From positions 1 through 61,095 of the forward strand of contig SXON01000061.1 in NCBI GenBank assembly GCA_005778355.1: DNA of 61,095 nt, given 5' to 3'. The stretch comes from Pseudomonadota bacterium. GTDB taxonomy: Bacteria; Myxococcota_A; UBA796; SXON01. The notes below the pieces were generated by a model. That model was given only the letters and a program-made list of their open reading frames with translations, did not search any database and had not been told where the DNA came from. Numbering within the stretch: position 1 is the first letter of the stretch; every line of letters starts with the position of its first letter. This document shows, in pieces, positions 8,089-19,608 of the stretch. The translations under genes and the position numbers were made by a program.

Positions 8089-11000
8089 CTATCGAGGCGC
8101 GTTCTTTGCTTCCCGCGCCCGGCGCGCGAGTGGGGTGGCGCCGATCCGGCGGGCGATGACCTCGGCGCGCGCCAGTCGCGCCTCCCGCTCATCGCCGCAG
8201 CGCTGTCCCAGCTCCAGCTCGATGAGCGCCTCCTCGTGGGGCATCCCGCAGGCGCGAGCCTCGCCGAGGGCGTCGAGCCAGCGGCGGCGAGCCCGTTCGG
8301 GGTTGCCCTCTACGAAAACGGCGAGGCCCTCGGCCCAGCCGAGGGTGGGCTGAGCGAAACGATGGAGGCGCGCGAAGCTCTTGAGGAAACCGAGCGCCTC
8401 GCGGGCGTCTTCTCGGGCCGGCGTCGCGTCGCCGCCCTTGCGACGGGCGGCCTCCCACGCCAGCAGGAGCACCGTGGCCGCGTCGTACACTGGGCTGTGG
8501 AGGAAGTAGACAATGGGCGGCGCGCGGCGGAACTGGACGACGGCGTCCTTCGCGGCCGCCACCGCCTCGTCTTGTCGACCGATCTGCCAGCGCAAACGCG
8601 CCGTGTTGCCCGACACGTAGGCCCGCTCGGCTTCTCCGCGCGCGTCGCCCACCCGTTGTAGACGCGCCTCGGCCTCGCCCTCTCGGCCCAGCCGGACGAG
8701 CGCGCACACGGCGTTGTTGTGCCCCCACTTCTCGGTCTGGCTGTCCCCTCGGCGTCCCGCGCTGGCGGCGGTGGCCTCGGCATCGGCCAGCATCGTCGCG
8801 AAGTCGCCCTGCCAGAGCTTGCCGATGGCCCAGCACGTCCAGGTGTCTTCTTGCCAGCGGGCGTCCTTGAGCGCGGTCGCGGTGTCGACGGAGCGCTGGA
8901 AGCGCTCGTTGCTCACCGCCCAGCGGGCGTTGCACATCTCGAAGATGGCCGTGCGGTTGTACACGTACTCGCTCACCTCGGCGCGGCCGAGCGCCCCGGC
9001 CACCGCCAGCGCCCGGTCCACCCAGGCGTGCGCCACGCCCTTGAAGGGGCTCGCCCCGAGCAGCATGCCCATGAAACCGAGGCCCCGTGCCAGCGCCGGG
9101 GTGGGTGGGATGCTCTCCGCGAGGTTCACGCAGCGGAAACCCGCCACGAAGCCTTCGAGTGGCAGGTTGGCGAGGAAGTAGGGTTCGAGCAGGCGCTGGT
9201 ACACCTGCGCCGCCTCGCGCGTGCGCTCGTGGGCGATGGGGTCGCGCACGCGGAACGCGGCGGGGAAGAGGCTGCCGAGCACCCGCCGGGTAACGGCGCC
9301 GGTGAGCGCCGCGACCCAGCCGAGTCGCGAGCGGGGCAGCGCGTGCCCGAGCGCCGACAGCGCGTTCTCCGCGTCGACGAAGGCCTCGTTCATCTTGCCC
9401 ACCCCGAGGCGGGCCTCCATGATCGCGCGGTGCCAGCGCCCTCGCCGCGGCGGCGAGTCGGCCGTGGGCGCGCGCGTCGTGAGCGACATCGCGGCGCCGA
9501 TGTGCTCGATCGCGCCCTCGTTGTCGAAGTTGGCGAGGCACTGTTCGCCCGCGCGCTCATAGTTGTCGATGGCACGGGCAAACTCGTCCGCCTCGCGCCA
9601 ATGGTGCGCCAGTCGGCCGTAGTCCATCGCCGCGCCGGTCTCGTCGAACTCGCGCTCCAGCGCTTCGGCCGCCGCGCGATGCAGGGGCGGGCGCTCGTCG
9701 ACCGGCACGTCGCCGTAGAGGGTTTCCCGCACCTTGTCGTGCACGAAGCGCCAGGTGGCACCGTCCTCGCACTCCATCACCTGCCGCTCGCGGAGTTCGC
9801 TCAGCGCCAGCACCACCGCTGCCTCGGGCAGGCGCAGGGCGTGGAGCAGGGAGCTTTCGCGTGTGCTCCGCCCGATGACCGCCGCCAGTCGGGCCACCTC
9901 CCGCGCCACCGGGGAAAGCGGACCGAGCCGCCGCCGCACCAGCTCCTGCAGAGAGCCCGGCGCGGGCAGCGAGGTCTGACCCTCGCCCACGAAGTTCCAC
10001 TTGCCGCCGTCGCGACGGATCAAGCCCTCGTTCACGCCGACACGCAGGTACTCGGCAACGAAGAAGGGGTTGCCCTCGGATTGTCTCGCGACAAAGTCGA
10101 CGAAGTCGTTCGGCACGCCGGTCACCGCCAACATGTCGCGGATCATCTCGCCCACGGCGGGCGGGTCGAGTCGGGAGATCGAGAGCTTCACCGCGTCGGG
10201 GCGGGTCCACAAGCGCTTGATTTCCGGTCCAGCCTCGTCGCTCCGGTAGGTGCCCACGAGCACGAACGGATGGCGTCCGAGCCAGTCAGCGTCGAGGTCT
10301 TCGAGCCAACCGAGCGTGAGGTCGTCGGCCCATTGCAGGTCGTCGAGGATGAGGACCACGCGCTCCTCGAGCTCGACCAGCGCGCTGAAGGCGTCGTCGA
10401 GCGCATCGAGGATACGGCGCCGGGCGGCTTCGCCGCCGTAGCCTTCGTCGCGGGGCTGCACGGGACGCCCGAGCGCGTGGAGCGCGGGCTCGAAGGCGGC
10501 CAGGATCGCGGCGCGCTCGCCGAGCAGTTTCGCCGCCACGGCGGGACCCCGTTCCCGGCAGCGGTCGGCGAGGAGCTGGAGGAATCGTCGCAAGGGGTGG
10601 AGCGGCGCGCCGGTCACGTCGATGCCGGTCTCGTCCTTCACGCCCACCGGCATACATTCGCCGGTGATCACCGTGAATCGCCGCGTGGTGCCGGCGGCGG
10701 CGATCTCGGTGGCCAGCGCCGTCTTTCCGATGCCGCTCTCACCCGCCAGGAGGATCATCCCGCCCTTGCCCTGTCGGGCCTGGTCGAGCACGGCGGTGGC
10801 CTCGGCGAGCGACTGGCCTCGTCCCGCGAGCTGGGGCCGGTAGAGGTAGACCGACGCGTCGGCCTCGGCGACGTCGTCGTGGCCCTCGGCGCCCATCGCC
10901 CCTAGCGCCGCCGCGATGTCTTCCGCGTGGCCCATGCGGTGACGTGGCTCCTTGGCGAGCATCTTGAGCAGCAGTTCTTCGAGCGCGGGTGGCACGCCAT

Positions 11001-11850
11001 CGACCAGCGTGGACGGCGCCGGCGGCATCTCCGTCTGGATGGCGAGCAAGGCCTCGGCGACGGTGCGTGCGCGCACCGTGGATTGCCCCGTCACCGCCTC
11101 GTAGAGCATCGCCCCGAGCGCGTAGAGGTCGGCCCGGGCATCGACCGGTCGCCCGGCGGCCTGCTCGGGGCCCATGTAGGCGAGGGTGCCCACGGCCCGC
11201 CCGTGCACCTCGATCTTGTCGCGGCCGATGCTGCCGCGGCCTCGCCATACCAGGCCGAGGTCCATGAGGACCGGCCGCCCGTCCGGGCGGATGAAGACGT
11301 TGTCGGGCTTCAGGTCGCGGTGGACGAGGCCACGCGCGTGCATCGCCCGCAGTGCACTACAGAGCTGCCGCGTGGTTGACAGCACCCGGTGAAGCTGCCC
11401 CCCCGCCGCCCGGGGACGCCGCGCCGCCGGCTCGCCCGGCACCAGCGTGGGCGCTGGCGCGCTCGGCTCGAAGTCGTCGCCGCTCCAGGTGTGCGAGCCC
11501 CCCTCGGCGTCCATCGTCGACACCTCGGGCGGTCCCGAGTTCCAGACCTCCCGCATCCAGTCCCGCCAGGTGCCGCCCTCGAGCAGCTCCATCGCGTACC
11601 AGGGGGTTCCCTCGTGCACGCCGCTGTTGATCAGCCGGACGATGCCGGGGTGCGACAGCGACTGCAGCGCGTGGATCTCCGCCCGCAAGCGCCCGAGGAT
11701 CTCGGGGTTGGCCGCTCGCCCCGACTTCAGCGCAACCACCTCGCCGGTGTGGTTGTCGATCGCGCGGTACACCACGCCCATGCCACCCTCGCCGATCTTC
11801 CGCACGACGCGGTATCGGCCCAGTTCGGAGGGCATGGGGGTGAGCTGCAT
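8089..11850 (-). CDS. Ser/Thr protein kinase fused to AAA ATPase and TPR-like region
   Basis: About 1253 aa from ATG 11850; a TTG at 11862 would add four residues. Kinase domain at about 10-310: IGEGGMGVVYRA (P-loop), VALK Lys, HRDLKPDNVF catalytic loop, DLG in place of DFG, and GTLAYMGPEQ. A ~50-residue Ser/Pro-rich insert sits before the catalytic loop. An STAND-type ATPase follows with Walker A GESGIGKT (~375) and Walker B VVLILDDLQWADD. The remaining ~550 residues are helical, TPR-like repeats (tetratricopeptide-type sensing surface). This is the PknK/MalT-like architecture common in Myxococcota, coupling ligand or partner binding to phosphorylation. No transmembrane segment, so cytosolic. 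Targets unknown. Confidence 0.93.
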   Translation of the reverse strand: MQLTPMPSELGRYRVVRKIGEGGMGVVYRAIDNHTGEVVALKSGRAANPEILGRLRAEIHALQSLSHPGIVRLINSGVHEGTPWYAMELLEGGTWRDWMREVWNSGPPEVSTMDAEGGSHTWSGDDFEPSAPAPTLVPGEPAARRPRAAGGQLHRVLSTTRQLCSALRAMHARGLVHRDLKPDNVFIRPDGRPVLMDLGLVWRGRGSIGRDKIEVHGRAVGTLAYMGPEQAAGRPVDARADLYALGAMLYEAVTGQSTVRARTVAEALLAIQTEMPPAPSTLVDGVPPALEELLLKMLAKEPRHRMGHAEDIAAALGAMGAEGHDDVAEADASVYLYRPQLAGRGQSLAEATAVLDQARQGKGGMILLAGESGIGKTALATEIAAAGTTRRFTVITGECMPVGVKDETGIDVTGAPLHPLRRFLQLLADRCRERGPAVAAKLLGERAAILAAFEPALHALGRPVQPRDEGYGGEAARRRILDALDDAFSALVELEERVVLILDDLQWADDLTLGWLEDLDADWLGRHPFVLVGTYRSDEAGPEIKRLWTRPDAVKLSISRLDPPAVGEMIRDMLAVTGVPNDFVDFVARQSEGNPFFVAEYLRVGVNEGLIRRDGGKWNFVGEGQTSLPAPGSLQELVRRRLGPLSPVAREVARLAAVIGRSTRESSLLHALRLPEAAVVLALSELRERQVMECEDGATWRFVHDKVRETLYGDVPVDERPPLHRAAAEALEREFDETGAAMDYGRLAHHWREADEFARAIDNYERAGEQCLANFDNEGAIEHIGAAMSLTTRAPTADSPPRRGRWHRAIMEARLGVGKMNEAFVDAENALSALGHALPRSRLGWVAALTGAVTRRVLGSLFPAAFRVRDPIAHERTREAAQVYQRLLEPYFLANLPLEGFVAGFRCVNLAESIPPTPALARGLGFMGMLLGASPFKGVAHAWVDRALAVAGALGRAEVSEYVYNRTAIFEMCNARWAVSNERFQRSVDTATALKDARWQEDTWTCWAIGKLWQGDFATMLADAEATAASAGRRGDSQTEKWGHNNAVCALVRLGREGEAEARLQRVGDARGEAERAYVSGNTARLRWQIGRQDEAVAAAKDAVVQFRRAPPIVYFLHSPVYDAATVLLLAWEAARRKGGDATPAREDAREALGFLKSFARLHRFAQPTLGWAEGLAVFVEGNPERARRRWLDALGEARACGMPHEEALIELELGQRCGDEREARLARAEVIARRIGATPLARRAREAKNAPR

Positions 11851-11920
11851 GGCGGGAGTCAATCCTACGTCAGCCGGGGTCGCGGGTCACGATGCGTCGT
11901 GAGCGGAAGGGTTGCTTGGC

Positions 11921-12396
11921 CTAGCCGCCGAGACGGCGCACGAGCGCTTCCTGGTCGGGACAGAGGCCTGCCAGCTCGCCGGGTGCGGCGAGCCGGAAAT
12001 CACTAAAGTCGAAGCCCGGTGCCACAGCGCACGTGACGTGGCTGCCGGGCTGACCGCGGCACTCTGCCGCTTGCCAGTAGCCGGCAGGTACCACCACCAG
12101 CGCCTCGCCGCCCGGAGAGGGCCCGAGGCGGTGCTGGGCCAGGTGCCCGGCGTCGTCGAGGAGGTAGAGGTCGATGGGTGCTCCCTCGTAGAAGCACCAG
12201 GCCTCGTCGGCGCGAACGCGGTGCCACCGGGAGAACTCCCCCGGTCCGAGGAGGAAGTGGATGCACGTGAGCAGGTTCCGCTGCCCGCGAGGGAGCGGCA
12301 ACGTAGAGCTCGAGCGGTACACCTCGCGGAAGTGCCCGCCCTCGGGGTGTCGCGACAGATTCAGTCGCGACACGCGTTCGCTCATCCAGTCGTTCA

Positions 12397-12397
<1 letters not shown>
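11921..12397 (-). CDS. DUF985-family cupin protein
   Basis: 158 aa from ATG 12397, which shares bases with the TGA of the upstream MopE lipoprotein gene (ATGA). The sequence SRHPEGGHFREVYRSS ... CIHFLLGPGEFSRWHRVRADEAWCFYEGAPIDLYLLD ... GEALVVVPAGYWQAAEC ... VTCAVAPGFDFSDF is a classical DUF985 (YML079w-like) cupin with the His/Glu cluster of the beta-barrel. Members bind small ligands, perhaps sugars, and have no firm activity. A cytosolic cupin coupled to a secreted lipoprotein is odd and probably reflects operon fusion rather than function. Confidence 0.88.
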
Positions 12398-15678
<3,281 letters not shown>

Positions 15679-15860
15679 GGCTCCGTGCGACCGACGATGA
15701 GGCAGATCGGCGCGACTGTAGCTTTCCCTGATGGGGGGGCGCTGTCAACGAGGCTTTAGGCTGTAGTCTGCAGGCTGTAGTGGGCCGTGTGGATGCCACC
15801 GACGGTGGCGACGGCCGCTGTCGCTCAAGACCTCCAGCCTGATCCCTCGAGCCTACGGCC
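15679..15860. repeat. Intergenic GGCTGTAG-type repeat between envelope genes
   Basis: This 182-bp gap splits the minus-strand envelope operon. It holds direct copies of AGGCTGTAG/GCAGGCTGTAGT near 15755-15780 and, on its other side, the complementary forms CCAGCCTGATCC and GAGCCTACGGCCTC. The two halves could pair as an imperfect hairpin. A very similar block occupies the convergent gap at 39571-39744, so this looks like a dispersed intergenic element, perhaps acting as terminator or RNA processing site. No promoter is obvious. Confidence 0.55.
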
Positions 15861-16967
15861 TCACTCCACTCGCTCGATCATGAGCCACGCGTCCATCACC
15901 AGGTCGGAGCTCGTGGCCGCGTGCTGGTGAACCTCGATCGCCACGAGGTTGTCGCCCGCCACCAGGAGCGAGGTGTCGATGGGAAACTCGAAGTAGGCGG
16001 TCTCGTTGTAGGAGCCCGCGGAGCTGCTCGCGAGCGTGGTGGCGTCGACCGGGCCCTCGGCCATGTTGGTGCGGAAGGCCTCGAGGCCGTTGAGGTACAC
16101 CACCGCGCCGTCATCGCGACGAATGCCCATGGTCGCGCTCACGATGCCGTCGAGCTCCCGGATCGACGTCGCGCTGCGATACCACGTCGTGATGTACTTG
16201 TTGTTCGCATCGGGGCCATAGCCGAGCGTGGTCCCGAGGCCGTCGTCGCCGTAGCCCAGGGGGCCGGGGCCGCTCAGCCAGTTGCTCTGGTCGAAGCCCA
16301 CGTCGTTCCAGGTAGATCCTGGGTCGACGCCCGTGTCGAGGTAGGCCCAGGTGCTCCCCGCGGCGAGCGCCGTGACTTCTCGCGTTGAAGGCGGCACGTT
16401 GGTCGACCCGGGCGTGCCCTGGTACACAAAACCCAGGCAATCGTCACCCGTGCAGCAGTCGGACGACCGCGCGATGGAGAAGTCGGTCGCGACGGCGCCC
16501 CACGTCAGCACCGTCCCCCGGCCGTCGGGCGCGTAGATGGCCAACTCGCCGCCATCGGCGGGGAGCGTGATCGGCCACTCGCCCTCGTCTTCTTCGCCGT
16601 TGGCCCAGATGAAGGCGAAGCCGCCCGGCTCGATGTCGAGGGTCTCGATCACGTGTGGGTCGGCCTCGGCGCGGTCGGTCGACACGGTGTAGCCGGCGAG
16701 CGACACCAGCTCGGTGCCCGGGTTGTGCAGCTCGATCCAGTCCTCGTAGTAGCCAATGTTGGTGGCCACCGAGGAGGCGTTGTTGGGCATCCACTCGTTC
16801 ACGCAGAAGGGGAGCGGGTCGTCGAGGGTGGAGTCGGTGTCGGGGGGCGACCCGGTATCGGCGGCGCTGTCGCCGCCGGTGTCGACCGCGCTGTCGGTCG
16901 CGGCGGCCGTGTCATCCGGGCGGTCGGCGGGGACCAGGCTCGCCATGCAGCCGAGGAGCATCATCAT
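15861..16967 (-). CDS. Lamin-tail-domain lipoprotein
   Basis: 368 aa from the ATG ATG ATG run at 16967, overlapping the CotH stop (ATGA). The N-terminus MMMLLGCMASL gives an unusually short lipoprotein signal, followed by a Thr/Asp/Ser-rich spacer (DTAAATDSAVDTGGDSAADTG). Residues ~55-180 form a lamin tail domain: VNEWMPNNAS...DWIELHNPGTELVSLAGYTVST...FAFIWANGE...PGSTN. The C-terminal ~180 residues (WNDVGFDQSNWLSGPGPLGYGDDG..YITTWYRS..FLVAIEVHQ) are the galactose-binding-like module often found with LTD and CotH proteins. Exported and lipid-anchored; probably a structural or adhesive partner of the CotH kinase encoded just upstream. Confidence 0.88.
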   Translation of the reverse strand: MMMLLGCMASLVPADRPDDTAAATDSAVDTGGDSAADTGSPPDTDSTLDDPLPFCVNEWMPNNASSVATNIGYYEDWIELHNPGTELVSLAGYTVSTDRAEADPHVIETLDIEPGGFAFIWANGEEDEGEWPITLPADGGELAIYAPDGRGTVLTWGAVATDFSIARSSDCCTGDDCLGFVYQGTPGSTNVPPSTREVTALAAGSTWAYLDTGVDPGSTWNDVGFDQSNWLSGPGPLGYGDDGLGTTLGYGPDANNKYITTWYRSATSIRELDGIVSATMGIRRDDGAVVYLNGLEAFRTNMAEGPVDATTLASSSAGSYNETAYFEFPIDTSLLVAGDNLVAIEVHQHAATSSDLVMDAWLMIERVE

Positions 16968-18247
16968 GGGATGCCCCAGGCCGTCTTCATGTAGCCGGTG
17001 CGGTAGGGGAGCCAGTCCTGGAGCCACTGGCGGTAGGTGGCGACGTTCTCCACCGAGCACTCACGACGCGGGTCGCTGTAGGCGAGATCGTTGGTGAGCG
17101 TCTCCCAGCGGTCGAGCTCCAGGTCGAGGGCAGCGGTGTCGATCCGCCCGATCACCGTCGACACCGCCTCGCGCTGCTTGGCCTTGCAGTCCATGTCGGC
17201 CCAGCAGCCCGCCGCGAGCACGCCCCGTGGGTTGGCCCAGCTCATGCCCCACCAGCTGTCCTCGAGAAACGCGTAGTCGAGGTCCCAGATGGCCATGTCC
17301 ATCAGGCTGTCGGCGGGGTCGAAGTACACCCGGTAGTTGTTGGTGTTCAGCGCGTAGCCGTCGTTGTGCCCGATCCACTGCTCCACGGCGAGGTGCGTGT
17401 GCAGCCGCTCCCAGTCCACCACCGCGCCGGTGACGGTCTCGTACTGGCCGCTCCCGGCGCCCGCCGTGTTGGCCGCCGTCAACGCGAAGATGTCGGCGTG
17501 ACCCACGTCGGTGCCTTCCTCGAGCTGGAAGTAGTCGTCGACGCTGTCGACGAAGTCCAGGAGGGTGTAGCTGCCGGTGGTGTAGTCGTAGAGGTACTTG
17601 CCGTCGTAGAAGTTGCCGTTGGGATCGGCGTAGTTCCGCTCGAGCCACGCCTTGTCAGGGGTTTCCAGGATGATGTACAGCCCGTAGTCCACGCCGTTGA
17701 CGTACACGCTGGCGAACGAGGTCCTCAGGGTGGGCAGCCCCGCCATCCCCACGATCGCGTAGCCGAGCTTCTCCTTGAGGTAGGAGCAGTCCACCACGCT
17801 GTTGTTGAGGGAGAGGTGCTCGAGCCCGTAGAAGTCGCGACCGTCGCGATACTGATTGAAGTCGATCTTCCACTTGGGCTTGTTGTCGACGGTGCGGAAG
17901 CTGCCGATCTTCCCGCGCAGGCGCACGCCCACGTCGGGCGCCTCCACGCCGTCGATGGTGACGTCGGCCGGGGCCCAGTCGTAGGGCAAGGAACGCAAGA
18001 GGCTGAAGCTGTCTTCGCTCAGCTGGATGTCGACCCGGTGGACGAAGCTGTCGTCGAAGATCCAGTCGTTCTCCGCCGTGTAGTCCCCCACGCCCTCCTC
18101 GGTGACCAGCGGCTCCACCGGCTCGGCGCTGTCGCCGGTATCGGGATCGCCGCTGTCGACCGGCGCACTGTCGTCGACCACCACGGGATCATGCCCGCTG
18201 TCGCCGACGACCACCGGATCAGACGAGCAGGCGAGGAGCAGGATCAC
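16964..18247 (-). CDS. CotH-family secreted protein kinase (lipoprotein)
   Basis: 427 aa from GTG 18247, overlapping the OmpA stop. Lipobox LLLAC at the extreme N-terminus, then a Val/Asp-rich spacer. The CotH kinase fold is clear: VGVRLRGKIGSF...KPKWKIDFNQY (Lys region), FYGLEHLSLNNSVVDCSYLKEKLGYAI, SFASVYVNGVDYGLYIILETPDKAWLERNY, catalytic block WIGHNDGYALNTNNYRVY and metal-binding IWDLDYAF. CotH proteins are atypical kinases that phosphorylate Ser residues on extracellular proteins. Here substrates may be the Ser/Thr/Asp-rich partners in the same operon (inference). Four Cys outside the lipobox probably form disulphides. Confidence 0.92.
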   Translation of the reverse strand: MILLLACSSDPVVVGDSGHDPVVVDDSAPVDSGDPDTGDSAEPVEPLVTEEGVGDYTAENDWIFDDSFVHRVDIQLSEDSFSLLRSLPYDWAPADVTIDGVEAPDVGVRLRGKIGSFRTVDNKPKWKIDFNQYRDGRDFYGLEHLSLNNSVVDCSYLKEKLGYAIVGMAGLPTLRTSFASVYVNGVDYGLYIILETPDKAWLERNYADPNGNFYDGKYLYDYTTGSYTLLDFVDSVDDYFQLEEGTDVGHADIFALTAANTAGAGSGQYETVTGAVVDWERLHTHLAVEQWIGHNDGYALNTNNYRVYFDPADSLMDMAIWDLDYAFLEDSWWGMSWANPRGVLAAGCWADMDCKAKQREAVSTVIGRIDTAALDLELDRWETLTNDLAYSDPRRECSVENVATYRQWLQDWLPYRTGYMKTAWGIP

Positions 18248-19608
18248 TTCGGCTCGAAGCCCTCGGCCCAGCGGGTGACGACGAAGTCGATGCGCTCGTT
18301 GATCACCCGCGCGGCCTCGGTGCCGCTCTGGTCGACCGGACGCATGCCGCCGTAGCCGGCCGCGTAGAAGCGACCTCGGTCGAGACCCGAGGCCACGAGC
18401 CGCTCGAGCACCACCCCGGCGCGGGTGCCGGCCAGCGCCAGCTCGTCGGAGGGGTCGCCTCGGCCGTCGGTGTGGCCCTCGATGCGCACCGACTCGATCT
18501 CCGGGTGGGCGATCAAGTACTTGGCGAGCTGGTCGACCTGCGCGGCGCCCTCGGACCGGAGCGTGGCGCCGTTGAAGGCGATGCGCTGGTAGGTGAGGAT
18601 GCGCGTGCCGCTCACGACGACCGGGCTCTGGGCGGTCGGGACGGGCGCGGGCGGCGGTGACACCACGGCCGGTGGGACGGGCTTCTGGACGACCGGTTCG
18701 GGCTTCGGCTCGGGCTTCGGCTCGGGCTCCACCGTGGCCACCGCCACGGGACGCGGCTTTTCTTCAGCGGGGGCCTGCTGCCAGCCGACGCTGAGCACGG
18801 CGCGGCCGTTGCTGGCGCCGATCCCGGAGCTGATGCCGTGGCCGTAGCCGGCCGCCAGCTTGAGGCTGTCGCCGAGGCGGTAGAAGCCGCCGAGCATCGC
18901 CTCGGCGGGTGCCCCGGCGGGGTTGCCGAGGTCGGCCCAGGTGGCGTAGCCGGCGAGGTCCAGGGAGATGCCCCAGCTGGCGCCGGGGTCGAAGGCGCCC
19001 CCCACGCGCCAGGCGAGTTGATCGGACACGGTGAGATTGTCGATCTCGACGGCCGGCATGCCGCGGGTGCCGACGTTGGCGGCGAGCAAAACCGGTCCGA
19101 GCTGCTTGTCGGCGATGAGGGTGGCCTCCCAGGCAAAGCCGTCGGCGGCGAGCGGCGCCGCGGTGCTCGCGGTGGGAAGGTCGGCACGGACGGCCACGCC
19201 GAGGCCGATGGGCGCGGTCTTCTTGTCGAGGATCATCCCCTTGAGATCCACCGCGATGTCGCCAAGGCCCGCGCCGCCCTCGCCGGAGGCCGAGGAGGCC
19301 ACCGGGTAGACCGGCACGTCGACCGCGGCGCGGATGCGCCAGAAGCTGTACCCGCCGAGCACGTCGATGCCCACGGCGTCGCCGACGAGCGGCACGCGTT
19401 CGCCAGTGTCTTCCCACACCCACACCACCGGCTCGTGCACCCAGCCCACGCTCGCACCCGCCAGGGCGCCTTGACCGACGGCACTGTCGTCGGCCCACAG
19501 GGTGGCCTGCGCGCCGATGGGCGGGCGGTAGATCTGCCCGTCGACCGCGACCTCGGGGACACTGTCGGCCGCGATGGCGCGGCCGAGGACTAGGGCTCCG
19601 AGGATCAT
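18244..19608 (-). CDS. OmpA-family outer-membrane protein
   Basis: 454 aa from ATG 19608 (ATGA overlap with the upstream gene). The signal peptide [15 protein letters not shown] precedes a ~260-residue region with alternating beta strands and aromatic girdles (barrel-like). A Pro/Glu/Lys linker follows ([20 protein letters not shown]), then a C-terminal OmpA domain: [62 protein letters not shown]. The Asp (DPSDEL) and Arg (GTRAG) expected to hold diaminopimelate in peptidoglycan are kept. It likely anchors the coupled surface complex to the cell wall. Confidence 0.92.
   Translation of the reverse strand: MILGALVLGRAIAADSVPEVAVDGQIYRPPIGAQATLWADDSAVGQGALAGASVGWVHEPVVWVWEDTGERVPLVGDAVGIDVLGGYSFWRIRAAVDVPVYPVASSASGEGGAGLGDIAVDLKGMILDKKTAPIGLGVAVRADLPTASTAAPLAADGFAWEATLIADKQLGPVLLAANVGTRGMPAVEIDNLTVSDQLAWRVGGAFDPGASWGISLDLAGYATWADLGNPAGAPAEAMLGGFYRLGDSLKLAAGYGHGISSGIGASNGRAVLSVGWQQAPAEEKPRPVAVATVEPEPKPEPKPEPVVQKPVPPAVVSPPPAPVPTAQSPVVVSGTRILTYQRIAFNGATLRSEGAAQVDQLAKYLIAHPEIESVRIEGHTDGRGDPSDELALAGTRAGVVLERLVASGLDRGRFYAAGYGGMRPVDQSGTEAARVINERIDFVVTRWAEGFEPK

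Noticed and set aside
8719..10905. 728-aa plus-strand ORF opposite the kinase gene
   Set aside because: Antisense to well-conserved kinase/AAA sequence; no recognisable domain.
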